NCBI GenBank assembly: GCA_016714895.1
Contig: JADKBV010000011.1
Span: 1,054,001 to 1,118,000 of the forward strand
Source of the DNA: Saprospiraceae bacterium
GTDB lineage: Bacteria > Bacteroidota > Bacteroidia > Chitinophagales > Saprospiraceae
DNA: 64,000 nucleotides
Direction: 5' to 3'
Made by a program: the position numbers and the translations under genes
Shown here: positions 35,711 to 45,810 of the stretch, piece by piece
Numbering within the stretch: the stretch's first letter is position 1
Layout: every line of letters begins with the position of its first letter
The notes under the pieces: model-generated
The model's input: the letters and a program-made list of their open reading frames with translations, nothing else
Told to the model about the DNA's origin: nothing
Database searches by the model: none

Positions 35711-36904
35711 ATGTCTTTACAAAGGAAATGGTTTTACGACCATGTGGCACAAACATCCGAGATGGCTTTGGGTCTTGAAGTTTCGTATACAGAAGGTGTT
35801 TTTATTTACGATATCGACGAAAAGCGCTATTTTGATTTAAATTCAGGGATTTCAGTATCCTCTTTAGGACACAGAAATCCCGAAGTGGTAGCCCAGGTCA
35901 AAAACCAACTGGACAAATATCTGCATACAATGGTGTACGGAGAACACATTCAGGAGCCTCAGACGACATATGCCAGATTGCTGACAACGATTCTTAACAA
36001 TCATCTTGACAACGTTTATTTTGTCAACAGCGGCAGTGAGGCCGTGGAAGCGGCCATCAAACTGACGAGAAAGTATACCGGCAGATTTGAAATCATCAGT
36101 GCGGCTGGTGCTTATCATGGCAGTACTATTGCGGCAGAATCTTTGCGCAGTGATACGGACTATACAAAACATTTTGTACCTACGATTCCCGGGGTAAAAC
36201 ATATACGGTTTAATGTGGAAGAAGATTTGGCCATGATAACAGACCAAACGGCTTGTGTCATTATGGAACCTGTTCAGGCGGAATCAGGAATCATTGTTCC
36301 CGGACATACATATTTGCAAAAAGTACAGCAAAAATGCCGTGAGACCGGGACTTTGTTTGTTCTTGACGAAATACAAACAGGTTTTGGCAGAACGGGATAT
36401 TTTTTTGCTTTTCAGAAATATGAAGTTCAGCCTGATGTACTGTTGATTGCTAAAGGAATGGGTGGTGGCATGCCGATAGGTGCATTGGTTTCTTCCAGAG
36501 AGATATTAAAAACTTTTGCCAGTCAACCGGCTTTGGGTCATATTACAACATTCGGAGGGCATCCGGTTTGTGTGGCGGCAGCACGAGCCACATTGGAAGT
36601 ATTGAGTCGGGAAAACATTATTTGTCTGGTCTCAAAAAAGGAAAATATTTTTTTGGAAAGATTGGTTCATCCACTGATCAAAAATGTCCGGTCTTCAGGA
36701 TTGTTTATGGCTGTAGAATTGGCAGATGCCTTATATCTGACACCTGCCATTAATGCCATTTATCATCACGGAGTAATTGTGGATTACTTTTTATTTCATG
36801 ATTCGGCCTTCCGCATAGCTCCGCCGCTTATTATATCGGAGGAAGAAATCCATGAAGCCTGCGATCTGATCATAAAAGCTTTGGATACAATAAAACAGAG
36901 TTAG
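35711..36904 (+). CDS. Class III PLP-dependent aminotransferase (acetylornithine/ornithine type)
   Basis: The 397-aa protein has the family pattern: NSGSEAVEAAIKLTRKYTGR for PLP phosphate binding, AYHGST, the LDEIQTGFGRTG segment, and the Schiff-base Lys in IAKGMGGGMPIGA. Class III members act on omega-amino groups such as acetylornithine, ornithine or GABA. The substrate cannot be set from sequence, and no arginine-biosynthesis gene is adjacent. It is convergent with the HerA-like gene, 4 bp apart. Confidence 0.88.
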   Translation: MSLQRKWFYDHVAQTSEMALGLEVSYTEGVFIYDIDEKRYFDLNSGISVSSLGHRNPEVVAQVKNQLDKYLHTMVYGEHIQEPQTTYARLLTTILNNHLDNVYFVNSGSEAVEAAIKLTRKYTGRFEIISAAGAYHGSTIAAESLRSDTDYTKHFVPTIPGVKHIRFNVEEDLAMITDQTACVIMEPVQAESGIIVPGHTYLQKVQQKCRETGTLFVLDEIQTGFGRTGYFFAFQKYEVQPDVLLIAKGMGGGMPIGALVSSREILKTFASQPALGHITTFGGHPVCVAAARATLEVLSRENIICLVSKKENIFLERLVHPLIKNVRSSGLFMAVELADALYLTPAINAIYHHGVIVDYFLFHDSAFRIAPPLIISEEEIHEACDLIIKALDTIKQS

Positions 36905-36908
36905 AACC

Positions 36909-38483
36909 TTAGAACCAGGAAGATTTGCGTGTTGTACTCCTTCGGGTGGCTGTGGTTTTTATACCTAAAACACCTAAAAGTCCTCTTGTAAGGGTTTGTG
37001 CAACTGTACGACCAATTTGTCTGGTTGTAGGACTGTTCAACACTTTTTCGAAGGTTGATTTTTCTTCTCTGGGTCTTCCCACACTTGTTTTTGGTGAGGA
37101 AACCGGCTGTTCAGGTTCTCTTTTTTGAGCCTCTTCTATTTTAGCGCCCAACATTTCATAAGCACTTTCTCTGTCGATGACTTCATCGTACTTTCTTTTG
37201 ATTCTGCTGGACGAAAGAATCTGATTGATTTCACCTTGAGTCAGTATATCCATTCTGGAATGAGGAGCTCTCAGGTATGCATGGACTAAAGGCGTTGGAA
37301 TTCCTTTTTCATCCAAAGCTGAAATAACAGCCTCTCCGATCCCTAATTCAGTAAGTAACTGGTCCACCTGGTAATAATCACTCAATGGATAGTTTTCTGC
37401 GGTAAGTTTGATGTTTTTTCTATCCAAAGCAGTAAATGCCCTGAGCGCATGCTGAACTTTGAGACCCAACTGGCTGAGAACGGATTTTGGAACATCTGTT
37501 GGATTTTGGGTGACAAAAAAGACACCAATCCCTTTGGAACGTATCAGTTTAACAATGGTTTCAATTTGTGATACCAAGGCTTTGGAAGATTCGCTGAAAA
37601 TCAGGTGGGCTTCATCAATAAAAATACATAATTTAGGTTTTTCGAGGTCCCCTTCTTCCGGAAATATGCTGTATACTTCGGCGAGCATTTGCAACATAAA
37701 AGTGGAAAACAGTTTTGGTTTGTCCTGAATATCGGTGACACGAAGAACAGAAACATATCCTTTTCCCTGATCGTCAAAACGGCATAAATCGGTGACGTCA
37801 AAAGACCTTTCTCCAAAAAACAGATCGGCTCCCTGTTGTTCGAGTTCGATGATTTTACGCAAAATAGTCCCGACAGAAGTGGAAGAAATAGAACCGTATT
37901 CACGGGTTATTTCATCTTTCCCTTCATTGGTAATGTAATTGAGAACTCGTTTAAAATCATTTAAATCAAGTAAAGGAAGCTCGTTGTCGTCACAATATTT
38001 AAAAATAAGGCTTACAATGCCACCTTGGGTATCATTCAGATCGAGAATTTTGGAAAAAAGAACAGGTCCGAATTCACTTATAGTTGCACGGAGTCTTAGA
38101 CCCTGATCCTGAGATAAGGTCATAAATTCAACCGGAGAACTGTCTGCGGCAAACGGAAAACCTATGTGATCATGTCTTTCCTGAATTTTGGGATTGTTGT
38201 CACCCGGGACAGCAATTCCGGAAAGGTCCCCTTTGATGTCCATCACCAGAGAAGGTACTCCCGCTGCAGAAAGTTGTTCTACAATAATCTGAAGGGTTTT
38301 GGTTTTACCGGTTCCTGTAGCTCCGGCTATCAGACCGTGCCTGTTCATTGTTTTAAGCGGAATTCTGACAAAATGATCTTTAAGTACTTCACCATTCAGT
38401 TTTGCTGCGCCTAAAATAAGAGACGGGCCTTTGAAGGTGAAAGCTTTGGATATTTCCTGTTTAAATTGTTCTGTTTTTGACAT
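36909..38483 (-). CDS. HerA-like ATPase (DUF853 family)
   Basis: The ATG at 38483 gives MSKTEQFKQEISKAF and 524 aa; a longer frame to 38618 adds an A/T-rich leader that overlaps the promoter of the divergent gene. Walker A is GATGTGKT, followed by VMDIKGDLSG; FIDEAHLIF is Walker B, and the FVTQNPTDVPKSVLSQLG segment follows. This is the DUF853/YjgR group of HerA-type P-loop ATPases, whose biological role is not well defined; HerA itself is a DNA translocase. The last 60 residues are basic and Ser/Thr-rich (RRSTTRKSSWF), possibly nucleic-acid binding. Confidence 0.88.
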   Translation of the reverse strand: MSKTEQFKQEISKAFTFKGPSLILGAAKLNGEVLKDHFVRIPLKTMNRHGLIAGATGTGKTKTLQIIVEQLSAAGVPSLVMDIKGDLSGIAVPGDNNPKIQERHDHIGFPFAADSSPVEFMTLSQDQGLRLRATISEFGPVLFSKILDLNDTQGGIVSLIFKYCDDNELPLLDLNDFKRVLNYITNEGKDEITREYGSISSTSVGTILRKIIELEQQGADLFFGERSFDVTDLCRFDDQGKGYVSVLRVTDIQDKPKLFSTFMLQMLAEVYSIFPEEGDLEKPKLCIFIDEAHLIFSESSKALVSQIETIVKLIRSKGIGVFFVTQNPTDVPKSVLSQLGLKVQHALRAFTALDRKNIKLTAENYPLSDYYQVDQLLTELGIGEAVISALDEKGIPTPLVHAYLRAPHSRMDILTQGEINQILSSSRIKRKYDEVIDRESAYEMLGAKIEEAQKREPEQPVSSPKTSVGRPREEKSTFEKVLNSPTTRQIGRTVAQTLTRGLLGVLGIKTTATRRSTTRKSSWF

Positions 38484-38606
38484 GGGGAAAATTTTTCGAA
38501 AGGCAAATATAAGTATAATTGAACATATGTACCTGAAAAAAAAGTTAAAACCCATTAGGATACAAACTGATTTGTTAAAAAGAGGCAACAATTTTATAAA
38601 GTAGTT

Positions 38607-38614
38607 TACCTTTG
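38607..38614 (+). promoter_or_regulatory. -7 box directly before the CNNM/CBS gene (possible leaderless mRNA)
   Basis: TACCTTTG fits TAnnTTTG and ends only 4 bp before the ATG at 38619. If transcription starts 5-7 bp past the box, the mRNA has no leader. Confidence 0.45.
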
Positions 38615-38618
38615 TCAC

Positions 38619-39896
38619 ATGGAATTATTTATCATATTAGCTTTGGTTTTATTGAACGGGATTTTTGCGATGTCAGAAATGTCGTTGGTTTCTTCTAAAA
38701 AGTTTAAACTTGAAAATGCCGTAAAAAAGGGTAGTGTCGGCGCGCGGAATGCATTGGATTTATCTGAACATCCTACCCGGTTTCTGTCTACGGTGCAGAT
38801 AGGAATAACTTTGATAGGTATTTTGTTGGGTGTATATAGCGGTGAAAACCTGACCAATGATGTCATGGGAATTTTGGAAAATATAGAAATGGTTGCACCA
38901 TATGCCAAAACCCTATCTACCCTGATCATTGTATTTTTGGTGACCTATATGTCTATTGTTTTGGGTGAATTGTTGCCAAAAAGGTTGGGTATGGCTTTCC
39001 CCGAACCTATCATAACTGTATTGGCGGGTCCAATGAAAATATTGTCCATGATCACGGCTCCTTTTGTATGGCTTTTGACAAAATCGAATGATGTATTATT
39101 GGCTATTATGGGGTTACATAATTCGGGAAATGCCAGAGTAACGGAAGAAGAAATCAAATCAATCGTCAGAGAAGGTGTCGAAGGTGGAGAAATCGAACAT
39201 ATTGAACACAGCATTGTCGAACGGGTTTTTGAATTAGGTGACCGAAAAGTCAATACATTATTTACGCATCGAAAAGACATCGTTTATTTTAAAACGTCGG
39301 ATAGTTGGGAAGAAATACTGGAAAAAATCGGTAAAGAAAAACACGCTGTTTATCCGGTCACTTCAGGCAACAGTCTGGATGATACGATCGGGATCGTTAT
39401 GCTGAAAGATTTATTTCAGGCAGTTTCAAAACAACCGTTTGATATCCGTGAATATATTCGAAAACCACTTTATCTCAATGAAAATGTATACGCTTACAAA
39501 ATTCTTGAGTTGTTCAAAAAACATAAGATGCATTATGCCATCGTGGTCGATGAATACGGTTCAACAGTCGGAATGGTCACGATGGATGATGTCGTGGATG
39601 CATTGGTAGGTGATGTTTCAGATGAAGATCAGGAAGAATATGAAATCGTGCAGAGAGATGAAAACAGCTGGCTGGTGGACGGTCAGTATTCTGTCATTGA
39701 GTTCGTAAAATATTTTAAACTGGATATGGATTATAATGCCAATCAGACCTTTACTACTGTTGCCGGACTCATTATTTATAAATCTAATAAACTCCCTGAA
39801 GTCGGTGAAAAAATTTACATCGAGGATTTTGTTCTGGAAGTCATAGATAAGGACAGACAGCGCATAGACAAAGTACTTGTAACGCGAAATCAATAA
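38619..39896 (+). CDS. CNNM/CorC-type membrane protein with CBS pair (hemolysin family)
   Basis: The 425-aa protein has a full DUF21/CNNM membrane domain (helices at about 1-20, 60-80, 95-120 and 135-155, with NGIFAMSEMSLVSSKK and VLGELLPKRLG), two CBS domains (YPVTSGNSLDDTIG and HYAIVVDEYGSTVG) and a CorC/HlyC domain at the C-terminus. CNNM proteins are linked to Mg2+ or other divalent cation transport or sensing. It is a paralogue of GldE at 3-1091 but not next to gldD, so it is the general housekeeping type. Confidence 0.9.
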   Translation: MELFIILALVLLNGIFAMSEMSLVSSKKFKLENAVKKGSVGARNALDLSEHPTRFLSTVQIGITLIGILLGVYSGENLTNDVMGILENIEMVAPYAKTLSTLIIVFLVTYMSIVLGELLPKRLGMAFPEPIITVLAGPMKILSMITAPFVWLLTKSNDVLLAIMGLHNSGNARVTEEEIKSIVREGVEGGEIEHIEHSIVERVFELGDRKVNTLFTHRKDIVYFKTSDSWEEILEKIGKEKHAVYPVTSGNSLDDTIGIVMLKDLFQAVSKQPFDIREYIRKPLYLNENVYAYKILELFKKHKMHYAIVVDEYGSTVGMVTMDDVVDALVGDVSDEDQEEYEIVQRDENSWLVDGQYSVIEFVKYFKLDMDYNANQTFTTVAGLIIYKSNKLPEVGEKIYIEDFVLEVIDKDRQRIDKVLVTRNQ

Positions 39897-39955
39897 TCAG
39901 TTTTATATATTTCGCGTCACAAGTTTATAAAGGAGGGCTGTTGAAAATACAAATA

Positions 39956-42299
39956 TTAATACACGACTAATTTCCGGGTGAATGAATTATGTCTGACAAA
40001 GTATAATCCTGAGGGAATATCAGAAATAATGGTTGTGGACAAAGCGGGAAGTTTTTTAGAGGAAATCATTTTACCCTGAGGATCAAAAATGGTTACGTCA
40101 ATATCAACTTTATCATTATTTTCAATAAAAAAGGATTCTGATGCAGGGTTAGGAAATATTGAAAGGGTGTTTTGAATTAAAGCTGATGAAGCCGAACTGG
40201 TCGATTCATTATTTTTGGAAAAAGTATGATCGCCGATCACCCAATTGCCTGTTCCGTTTGGTATTCTTGCTGATGATTTGTCGGGTGTCTGTTGCCCGAA
40301 AGTAACACTATCCAGTAAAACCTGATTTTTATCAAATAGATAAATCAATTCGCCACCTGCTGACAATTTAAAGTTTGTATGCAAAGGTCCCTGAGTGCCA
40401 TCTTCATCAGCCCAAACGATCAAATAATCATTAGCTTTTATTTTGGTTCCTTCCGGGAAAACATATTTTAGAGGGTTGTCACTTTTATCTGTTATAGAAT
40501 ATCCGGTCATGTCGATTTCTTCATTTGTGAGGTTAAATAACTCAATCCAGTCTTCGACTTCATCAAATTCGTCTTTGATGATTCCATCATTGGAAGCCAT
40601 AAATTCATTAATAACAACCGTTGAAGTGGCACTGGTTTCATTTTCAACGCGGAAAAACATCAGATGATGTTCTGTGCCGGCGGGATCATAGGCTCTTGAT
40701 TTTGCCAGATCATTTCCTACTGCTTCGATGTAAAAACGCACCAGAGTACCTGATTGATAAGCCGGCAACAATACACTGTAAATGCCATCGCCTGCACTTA
40801 CATCTCCTTGTTGACCTGCATCGTTCATTGCCAATTTCATAAAGGCACCTGTGAATTCGGTACTTATCCAAACATTTACTTCGGATAATCCGCCTACAAA
40901 TAAAGGTTTGCTTGTAATGAGCGCTTGTTCATCTTTGGTCACCTTACCCCACGGTAAACCCAAACTAATATAATTGCTTTCCTCAAATGAAGGAGCGGCA
41001 ACTTTTACTTCTTCATTGCTCATCAGGAAATTTTTTCTGTTGGTAATAAAACTTTTCAGTGTATTTAAAGCATTCAAATAATCCTGGTTGGAGGTTGCTT
41101 TTTTTGTGTCAGCAAAAACATCGTTTTTTATCATGGCATCGTATTGGTCAATCAGATTTGATACATAGGTAAAGTCAAAGGAAGTTTGTAAAATCGTTCT
41201 CATGTGAGCCAGAAATCTTTGTCTGAAAGCAGGGATGGCCAATACTTTATTGAGTAAAGGGTAATTTGCTTTTGTTGCATTATAAAACGGTGACCAATTC
41301 ACTCTGTTGGCATTATTGGACATCGTTGAATTTGCATCATAATCATAGGTCGTCCATCGACCAGTAATAGGATCCTGGTACAGATAATAGTCCATTTTAC
41401 CTTTATAAATGTAGGAGTCGTCATCTACAAAAGCGATTTCGCAGGCAAGGTGCCACAGGATTTTGTCCAGGTCAAAAACTTCAGGAAAGGTTGTTTCCAA
41501 GGCTGAGCCGCTATTGTTCAAAACATCACAAGCGTGGATCAGTTCGGTCCATGGATTATTGTAACCTCCGGATTTTAAAGTGTAATATTTTTGATACTGG
41601 GTAGTATCAGATCCCAGATAATTGATTGCTGCGGTTCCGTCACCCCACTGAGGTCCACCACCACCACCGCCTCCGGGAGTCGATCGGGTAGATATGTCAG
41701 CTCTGAAATTATTGCCATCATTGGATTCATACCATTCTTCTAAAAAATCTTTGTTTAATTGCTGTACATTGAGATAGACACCCCAATATTGATCATTAAT
41801 ATACAGTTTTACAAAATTTGCTTTTGCAGAAGGGGTATGTGGTCTGATGAGGTGGTAGTACAATACCTCTCTCATGATGGAAGGATCCTCATGGGCGTTA
41901 TTGAGATTTAAAGTTTTATACCCATCCAGACGTTGGTCGCCGCGATAAGAGTCTATAGAAATGTTAAAGGATTTTTTTTGTGTGTATTGGCAAAATAAGA
42001 GGTTTGACCTTTAAATCTTATACCTACACTATCCAGTTCTTCCCCTTTATACACCAGTTTGACAGGAATATCAGTTGATGATTGGTAATTTTGGGTCAAA
42101 AGTGTCCAATAATTGGATTGTTCAAAATACAGGCGGATCTCTTCAGCTTTTGATTCGTCATATATGCCGGAAGAAGTATTTTGACCGGCTATCAGGAATT
42201 TTCCATCATCGGAAATCTTCCATTGCGCAGGAAGAGATTGGGAATTTCCTTCAAGGCTGAAAAAAAAAAAGGTCAGTAAAAAAATATTTTATGTACCAT
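39956..42299 (-). CDS. CotH-kinase family protein with lamin-tail domain and T9SS-type sorting tail, frameshifted N-terminus
   Basis: The long open frame runs from 41875 to the stop at 39956, but homology starts at an ATG at 42299. Two single-base losses interrupt it: in the A7 run at 42278-42284 and the T8 run at 41972-41979. Adding one base to each restores 781 aa starting MVHKIFFLLTFFFFS and giving LNLNNAHEDPSIMREV, the CotH motif. Domains: CotH (about 60-440; DDDSYIYKGKMDYYLY, TYDYD), a lamin-tail domain (INEFMASNDG), and a C-terminal LSIFPNPASESFFIEN...TRKLVVY sorting tail. CotH proteins phosphorylate proteins on Ser; the substrate is unknown. Confidence 0.85.
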
Positions 42300-42494
42300 A
42301 ATTCCTGTATTTAAAAGGTGATTAAAAATTAAAGAGGCCAAACAACGCCTTTGTACTCATTATTATCATTGTTTTTATAAAAAAATAATGACAGCAGACG
42401 TTTTAAATGAACTTTAATGAAAATAATCCATTATTTAAGGTACGTTTTAAACGTTAAGATTAACATTCAAAAATCAAAAAAAGACAATAATTTT

Positions 42495-43718
42495 ATGGCT
42501 GTATCCTATATTCTCGATGGTGTGCGAACTGCAATCGGAAGTCTGAGAGGTTCATTAAGCGATATAAGAACAGATGATCTGGCAGCTTTTGTGATCAAAG
42601 AGTTGATGGACAGACATCCGTCCATTTCCCCAAATGGTATTGACGATGTTATTTTGGGATGTGCCAATCAGGCAGGGGAAGACAACAGAAATGTTGCCAG
42701 AATGGCTTTATTGCTGGCGGGATTGCCCTATACGGTTCCGGGAGAAACAGTCAACAGATTATGTGCATCAGGAATGTCGGCAGTGATTCACGCACATCGT
42801 GCCATTGTCATGGGAGATGGTCATCTGTATATCGCAGGTGGTGTTGAACACATGACGAGAGCTCCGTGGGTAATATCAAAATCTGGACAACCTTTTGGTA
42901 ATGATGCTCACATGTATGACACCAGTTTTGGCTGGCGTTTTGTTAACCCTAAAATGAAAGCATTATACGGTGTGGATGCTATGGGTGAAACCGCAGAAAA
43001 TCTGGCAGAAAAATATGATATCAGCAGAGAGGCACAAGATGAATTTGCTCTTTGGTCCCAACAAAAAGCATTGGATGCCAGAGAAGCAGGCATTTTTGAC
43101 GAAGAAATCATTCCTTTGCATATTCCCAGGAAAAAACTGGACCCTATAGAATTTAAAGAAGACGAGTTTATGAAACCCGGAACGACTATGGAAGGATTGG
43201 CCAAACTAAAACCTGCATTCAGGTTGAATGGCAGTGTGACAGCGGGAAATGCATCCGGTCTCAATGACGGAGCAGCTGCTTTGTTGGTTTGTTCTCAAAA
43301 GTTTTTGGAAGGAACGGATTTTAAACCTTTAGCAAAAATCAAAGCTTCAGCCATTGCAGGGGTTGAACCGAAAATTATGGGTATTGGTCCGGTGTATGCC
43401 ATCAGAAAATTACTGGACAAAACCGGATTGACACTTGACGCCATAGAAATTATTGAAATAAATGAAGCCTTTTCTGTTCAGGTATTGGCATGTCTCAGAG
43501 AATTGGGTATTGCTGATGATGACAAAAGAGTGAATCCAAACGGTGGAGCAATCGCTTTGGGTCATCCGCTTGGAATGTCAGGTTCCAGAATTCTTTTGAC
43601 GGCAGCGAGACAACTCAAAAGGCAGCAAAAAAGGTATGCGATAGTCAGTATGTGTATCGGAGTAGGTCAGGGATATGCCACCTTAATTGAAAATCCTTAT
43701 TTTGCTTTGGATAAATAA
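42495..43718 (+). CDS. Acetyl-CoA C-acyltransferase (3-oxoadipyl-CoA thiolase-like)
   Basis: The ATG at 42495 gives MAVSYILDGVRTAIG and 407 aa; an earlier in-frame ATG at 42417 is atypical. The thiolase residues are Cys90 in RLCASGMSAV, His in GGAIALGHPLGMSG and Cys in SMCIGVGQG. The run of GCANQAGEDNRNVARMALLLAGLP (in parts) is closest to PcaF/PaaJ-type thiolases, which cleave 3-oxoadipyl-CoA to succinyl-CoA and acetyl-CoA. Substrate choice is not provable here. It lies alone, 12 genes from gcdH. Confidence 0.88.
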   Translation: MAVSYILDGVRTAIGSLRGSLSDIRTDDLAAFVIKELMDRHPSISPNGIDDVILGCANQAGEDNRNVARMALLLAGLPYTVPGETVNRLCASGMSAVIHAHRAIVMGDGHLYIAGGVEHMTRAPWVISKSGQPFGNDAHMYDTSFGWRFVNPKMKALYGVDAMGETAENLAEKYDISREAQDEFALWSQQKALDAREAGIFDEEIIPLHIPRKKLDPIEFKEDEFMKPGTTMEGLAKLKPAFRLNGSVTAGNASGLNDGAAALLVCSQKFLEGTDFKPLAKIKASAIAGVEPKIMGIGPVYAIRKLLDKTGLTLDAIEIIEINEAFSVQVLACLRELGIADDDKRVNPNGGAIALGHPLGMSGSRILLTAARQLKRQQKRYAIVSMCIGVGQGYATLIENPYFALDK

Positions 43719-43936
43719 ATTTTGCGGCAATCTTTTTTTAATAATATACGATTTTTGATTTTCTGAATATGTGTTCCATCTAAAGTTCCTGATCTGTCGT
43801 TTTACGGTAAGTAAAAAAATTGAGGGTGTTGACAGACATTTTTATTTTTTAAAAAAATAACATCAGATTACAACAGATTTATTTTATATTTGATGATTTA
43901 TATCTTTGGACAGTCTATTAATGATAATATTTGACC

Positions 43937-45289
43937 ATGGCATTTTTCAAAATTTCATACGACAGAAAACAGATAATGGTATCATGTTTGATTTTAGTCT
44001 GGGTTTCTTGTGCACCGAAACAAAAAACGTTGTTATTGAATCAGAAAGATAAATCGCTTTCTGGTCCATATGAAAATGTATTGATCCATGAAGCAACCGG
44101 AGGGGTCGGTCCATGTGAGCCATCGATTTGTATACATCCGGAAAATAATAAAAAAATCGTTGCTGCCAGTGTATTGAATAATGTCTATACTTCAGAAAAT
44201 GCGGGTAAAACATGGACAAAATCAACGCTAAATTCGAGTCATGGAGTCTATGGTGACCCTGTGGTGCGATTCGATCAAAAAGGTAATGTATATTACAGTC
44301 ATTTGGCCAATTCCAAAGGACAGGCCTACAATTCTGTTGAGTTTCTGGATAGAATTGTCGTTCAGAAATCCGAAGATAACGGTAAAACGTGGACAGACGG
44401 CAGTTTTCCAAAAGTGGATCATGTAAAGGATCACGATAAACAATGGAAAGCGGTTGATCCAAAAACAGGGCACATAGCTATGACATGGACAGAATTTGAC
44501 AAATATGGTAGTAAGGATTCGGTTGATAAATCCAGAATATTGTTTTCTATGACCCGGGATGAGGGAAAAACCTGGTCTGACGCGGTAGTCATCAGCGATT
44601 TGGAAGGGGACTGTTTGGATGACGACAAAACAACCGAAGGCGCTCATTCCGGATTTGGACCCAATGGAGAGATATATGTTGTCTGGGCTTTTGATGAAAA
44701 ACTCTGGTTGGATGTTTCTTACGATGGTGGTAAAAACTGGGGTAAAGACAGCGTTATCGCAGAACAGCCGGGAGGTTGGTCATACTCAGTATCCGGCTTG
44801 GTCCGTTGTAACGGGTTTCCTACATTAAAAGTGGATCATTCACAAGGAATCGGGCGAGGAAATCTTTATATTCAATGGTCTGATCAAAGAGCAGGAGGGT
44901 CAGATACCGATGTTTTTTTGATCCGGTCTTCAGACAATGGGAAAACCTGGACAAAGCCCCAAAGAGTAAATAATGATTCGTCAGGAAAGCAGCAGTTTTT
45001 TTCATGGATGGATGTCGATATGGCTGATGGAAGTATATATCTAGTGTTTTATGACCGGAGAAATCATGAAAATGACGCAACAGATGTCTATCTTGCCTAT
45101 TCGAAAGACCAAGGTGACACTTTTGAGAATGTAAAAATAAGTGAAAGTCCGTTTACCCCTAAAAAATCGCTTTTTTTTGGTGATTACAACGATATCAGTG
45201 CTGTAGGCGGAGTCATAAGACCCATCTGGACAAGACAGGAAGGGCAAAAATTGGGAGTTTACACGGCTATTATAGACATAAAAAAATGA
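43937..45289 (+). CDS. BNR-repeat (sialidase-like beta-propeller) lipoprotein
   Basis: The protein is about 450 aa. A signal peptide with a Cys (LVWVSC) suggests a lipoprotein, though Trp at -3 is atypical. Asp-box motifs (S/T-x-D-x-G-x-T-W) repeat along the chain: SENAGKTW, SEDNGKTW, TRDEGKTW, SYDGGKNW, SSDNGKTW and SKDQGDTF. That gives a six-bladed beta-propeller. I do not see the N-terminal RIP motif expected of true sialidases, so the enzyme activity is uncertain. It heads an operon with a small protein and a GH20 hexosaminidase, which suggests glycan processing. Confidence 0.82.
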   Translation: MAFFKISYDRKQIMVSCLILVWVSCAPKQKTLLLNQKDKSLSGPYENVLIHEATGGVGPCEPSICIHPENNKKIVAASVLNNVYTSENAGKTWTKSTLNSSHGVYGDPVVRFDQKGNVYYSHLANSKGQAYNSVEFLDRIVVQKSEDNGKTWTDGSFPKVDHVKDHDKQWKAVDPKTGHIAMTWTEFDKYGSKDSVDKSRILFSMTRDEGKTWSDAVVISDLEGDCLDDDKTTEGAHSGFGPNGEIYVVWAFDEKLWLDVSYDGGKNWGKDSVIAEQPGGWSYSVSGLVRCNGFPTLKVDHSQGIGRGNLYIQWSDQRAGGSDTDVFLIRSSDNGKTWTKPQRVNNDSSGKQQFFSWMDVDMADGSIYLVFYDRRNHENDATDVYLAYSKDQGDTFENVKISESPFTPKKSLFFGDYNDISAVGGVIRPIWTRQEGQKLGVYTAIIDIKK

Positions 45290-45293
45290 TCAC

Positions 45294-45803
45294 ATGCGTA
45301 GTTTTTCATGGATATATATTTTAATCTTCGGATTTTTTTCTTTTGATACCGGTTATTCTCAACGTATTTTACAGGTAGAAGACCCTAAAGTCGTTGAAAC
45401 ATTGAGGTTTTATGAAGGACAGAAAATAACCTTCCGGACAAAAGAAAGCGGTAAAGAATGGATGACCAAAAAAATAAAAGGGTTAATGGTCGAAGAAGGA
45501 GTCATCATCGTTGAAGACGGTTTTTATCATATAGACCAGATTACCCATGTCCGAACGATATTAAAAACCAGACAGTTGGTAGGTTCTGCGATAATGACTT
45601 TCGGAACCGCATGGTTGGGATACGGAGGAATTGCCTTACTATTCAGTCTGCCCAATGTGCGTCCTGCAGATTTGTTGATTGGTGCCGGCGCAGTGGCGAT
45701 TGGTTATGCGATCAGACTTTTGTCGAGAAGGGTATATACAATCGGAAGAAACGGCAGATTGCGGTTGATCGACATTTCATTTCCGGCTCCGGCAACTCCA
45801 TAA
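45294..45803 (+). CDS. Secreted/membrane protein of unknown function in glycosidase operon
   Basis: The 169-aa protein has a signal peptide ending near residue 22 (TGYSQ), a charged middle (GQKITFRTKESGKEW) and two hydrophobic segments (about 95-118 and 124-145). I recognise no family. It lies 4 bp after the BNR gene and 7 bp before the GH20 gene, so it is co-transcribed with both. Confidence 0.65.
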   Translation: MRSFSWIYILIFGFFSFDTGYSQRILQVEDPKVVETLRFYEGQKITFRTKESGKEWMTKKIKGLMVEEGVIIVEDGFYHIDQITHVRTILKTRQLVGSAIMTFGTAWLGYGGIALLFSLPNVRPADLLIGAGAVAIGYAIRLLSRRVYTIGRNGRLRLIDISFPAPATP

Positions 45804-45810
45804 TAAGAAG

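Noticed and set aside
36909..38618. A longer HerA-like protein starting at 38618
   Set aside because: The extra 45 residues overlap the promoter of the divergent CNNM gene and read as A/T-rich, Phe/Ile-rich sequence; the family start fits the ATG at 38483.
43947..44462. Minus-strand 171-codon frame opposite the BNR gene
   Set aside because: It lies fully inside a well-supported gene and has no recognisable domain.
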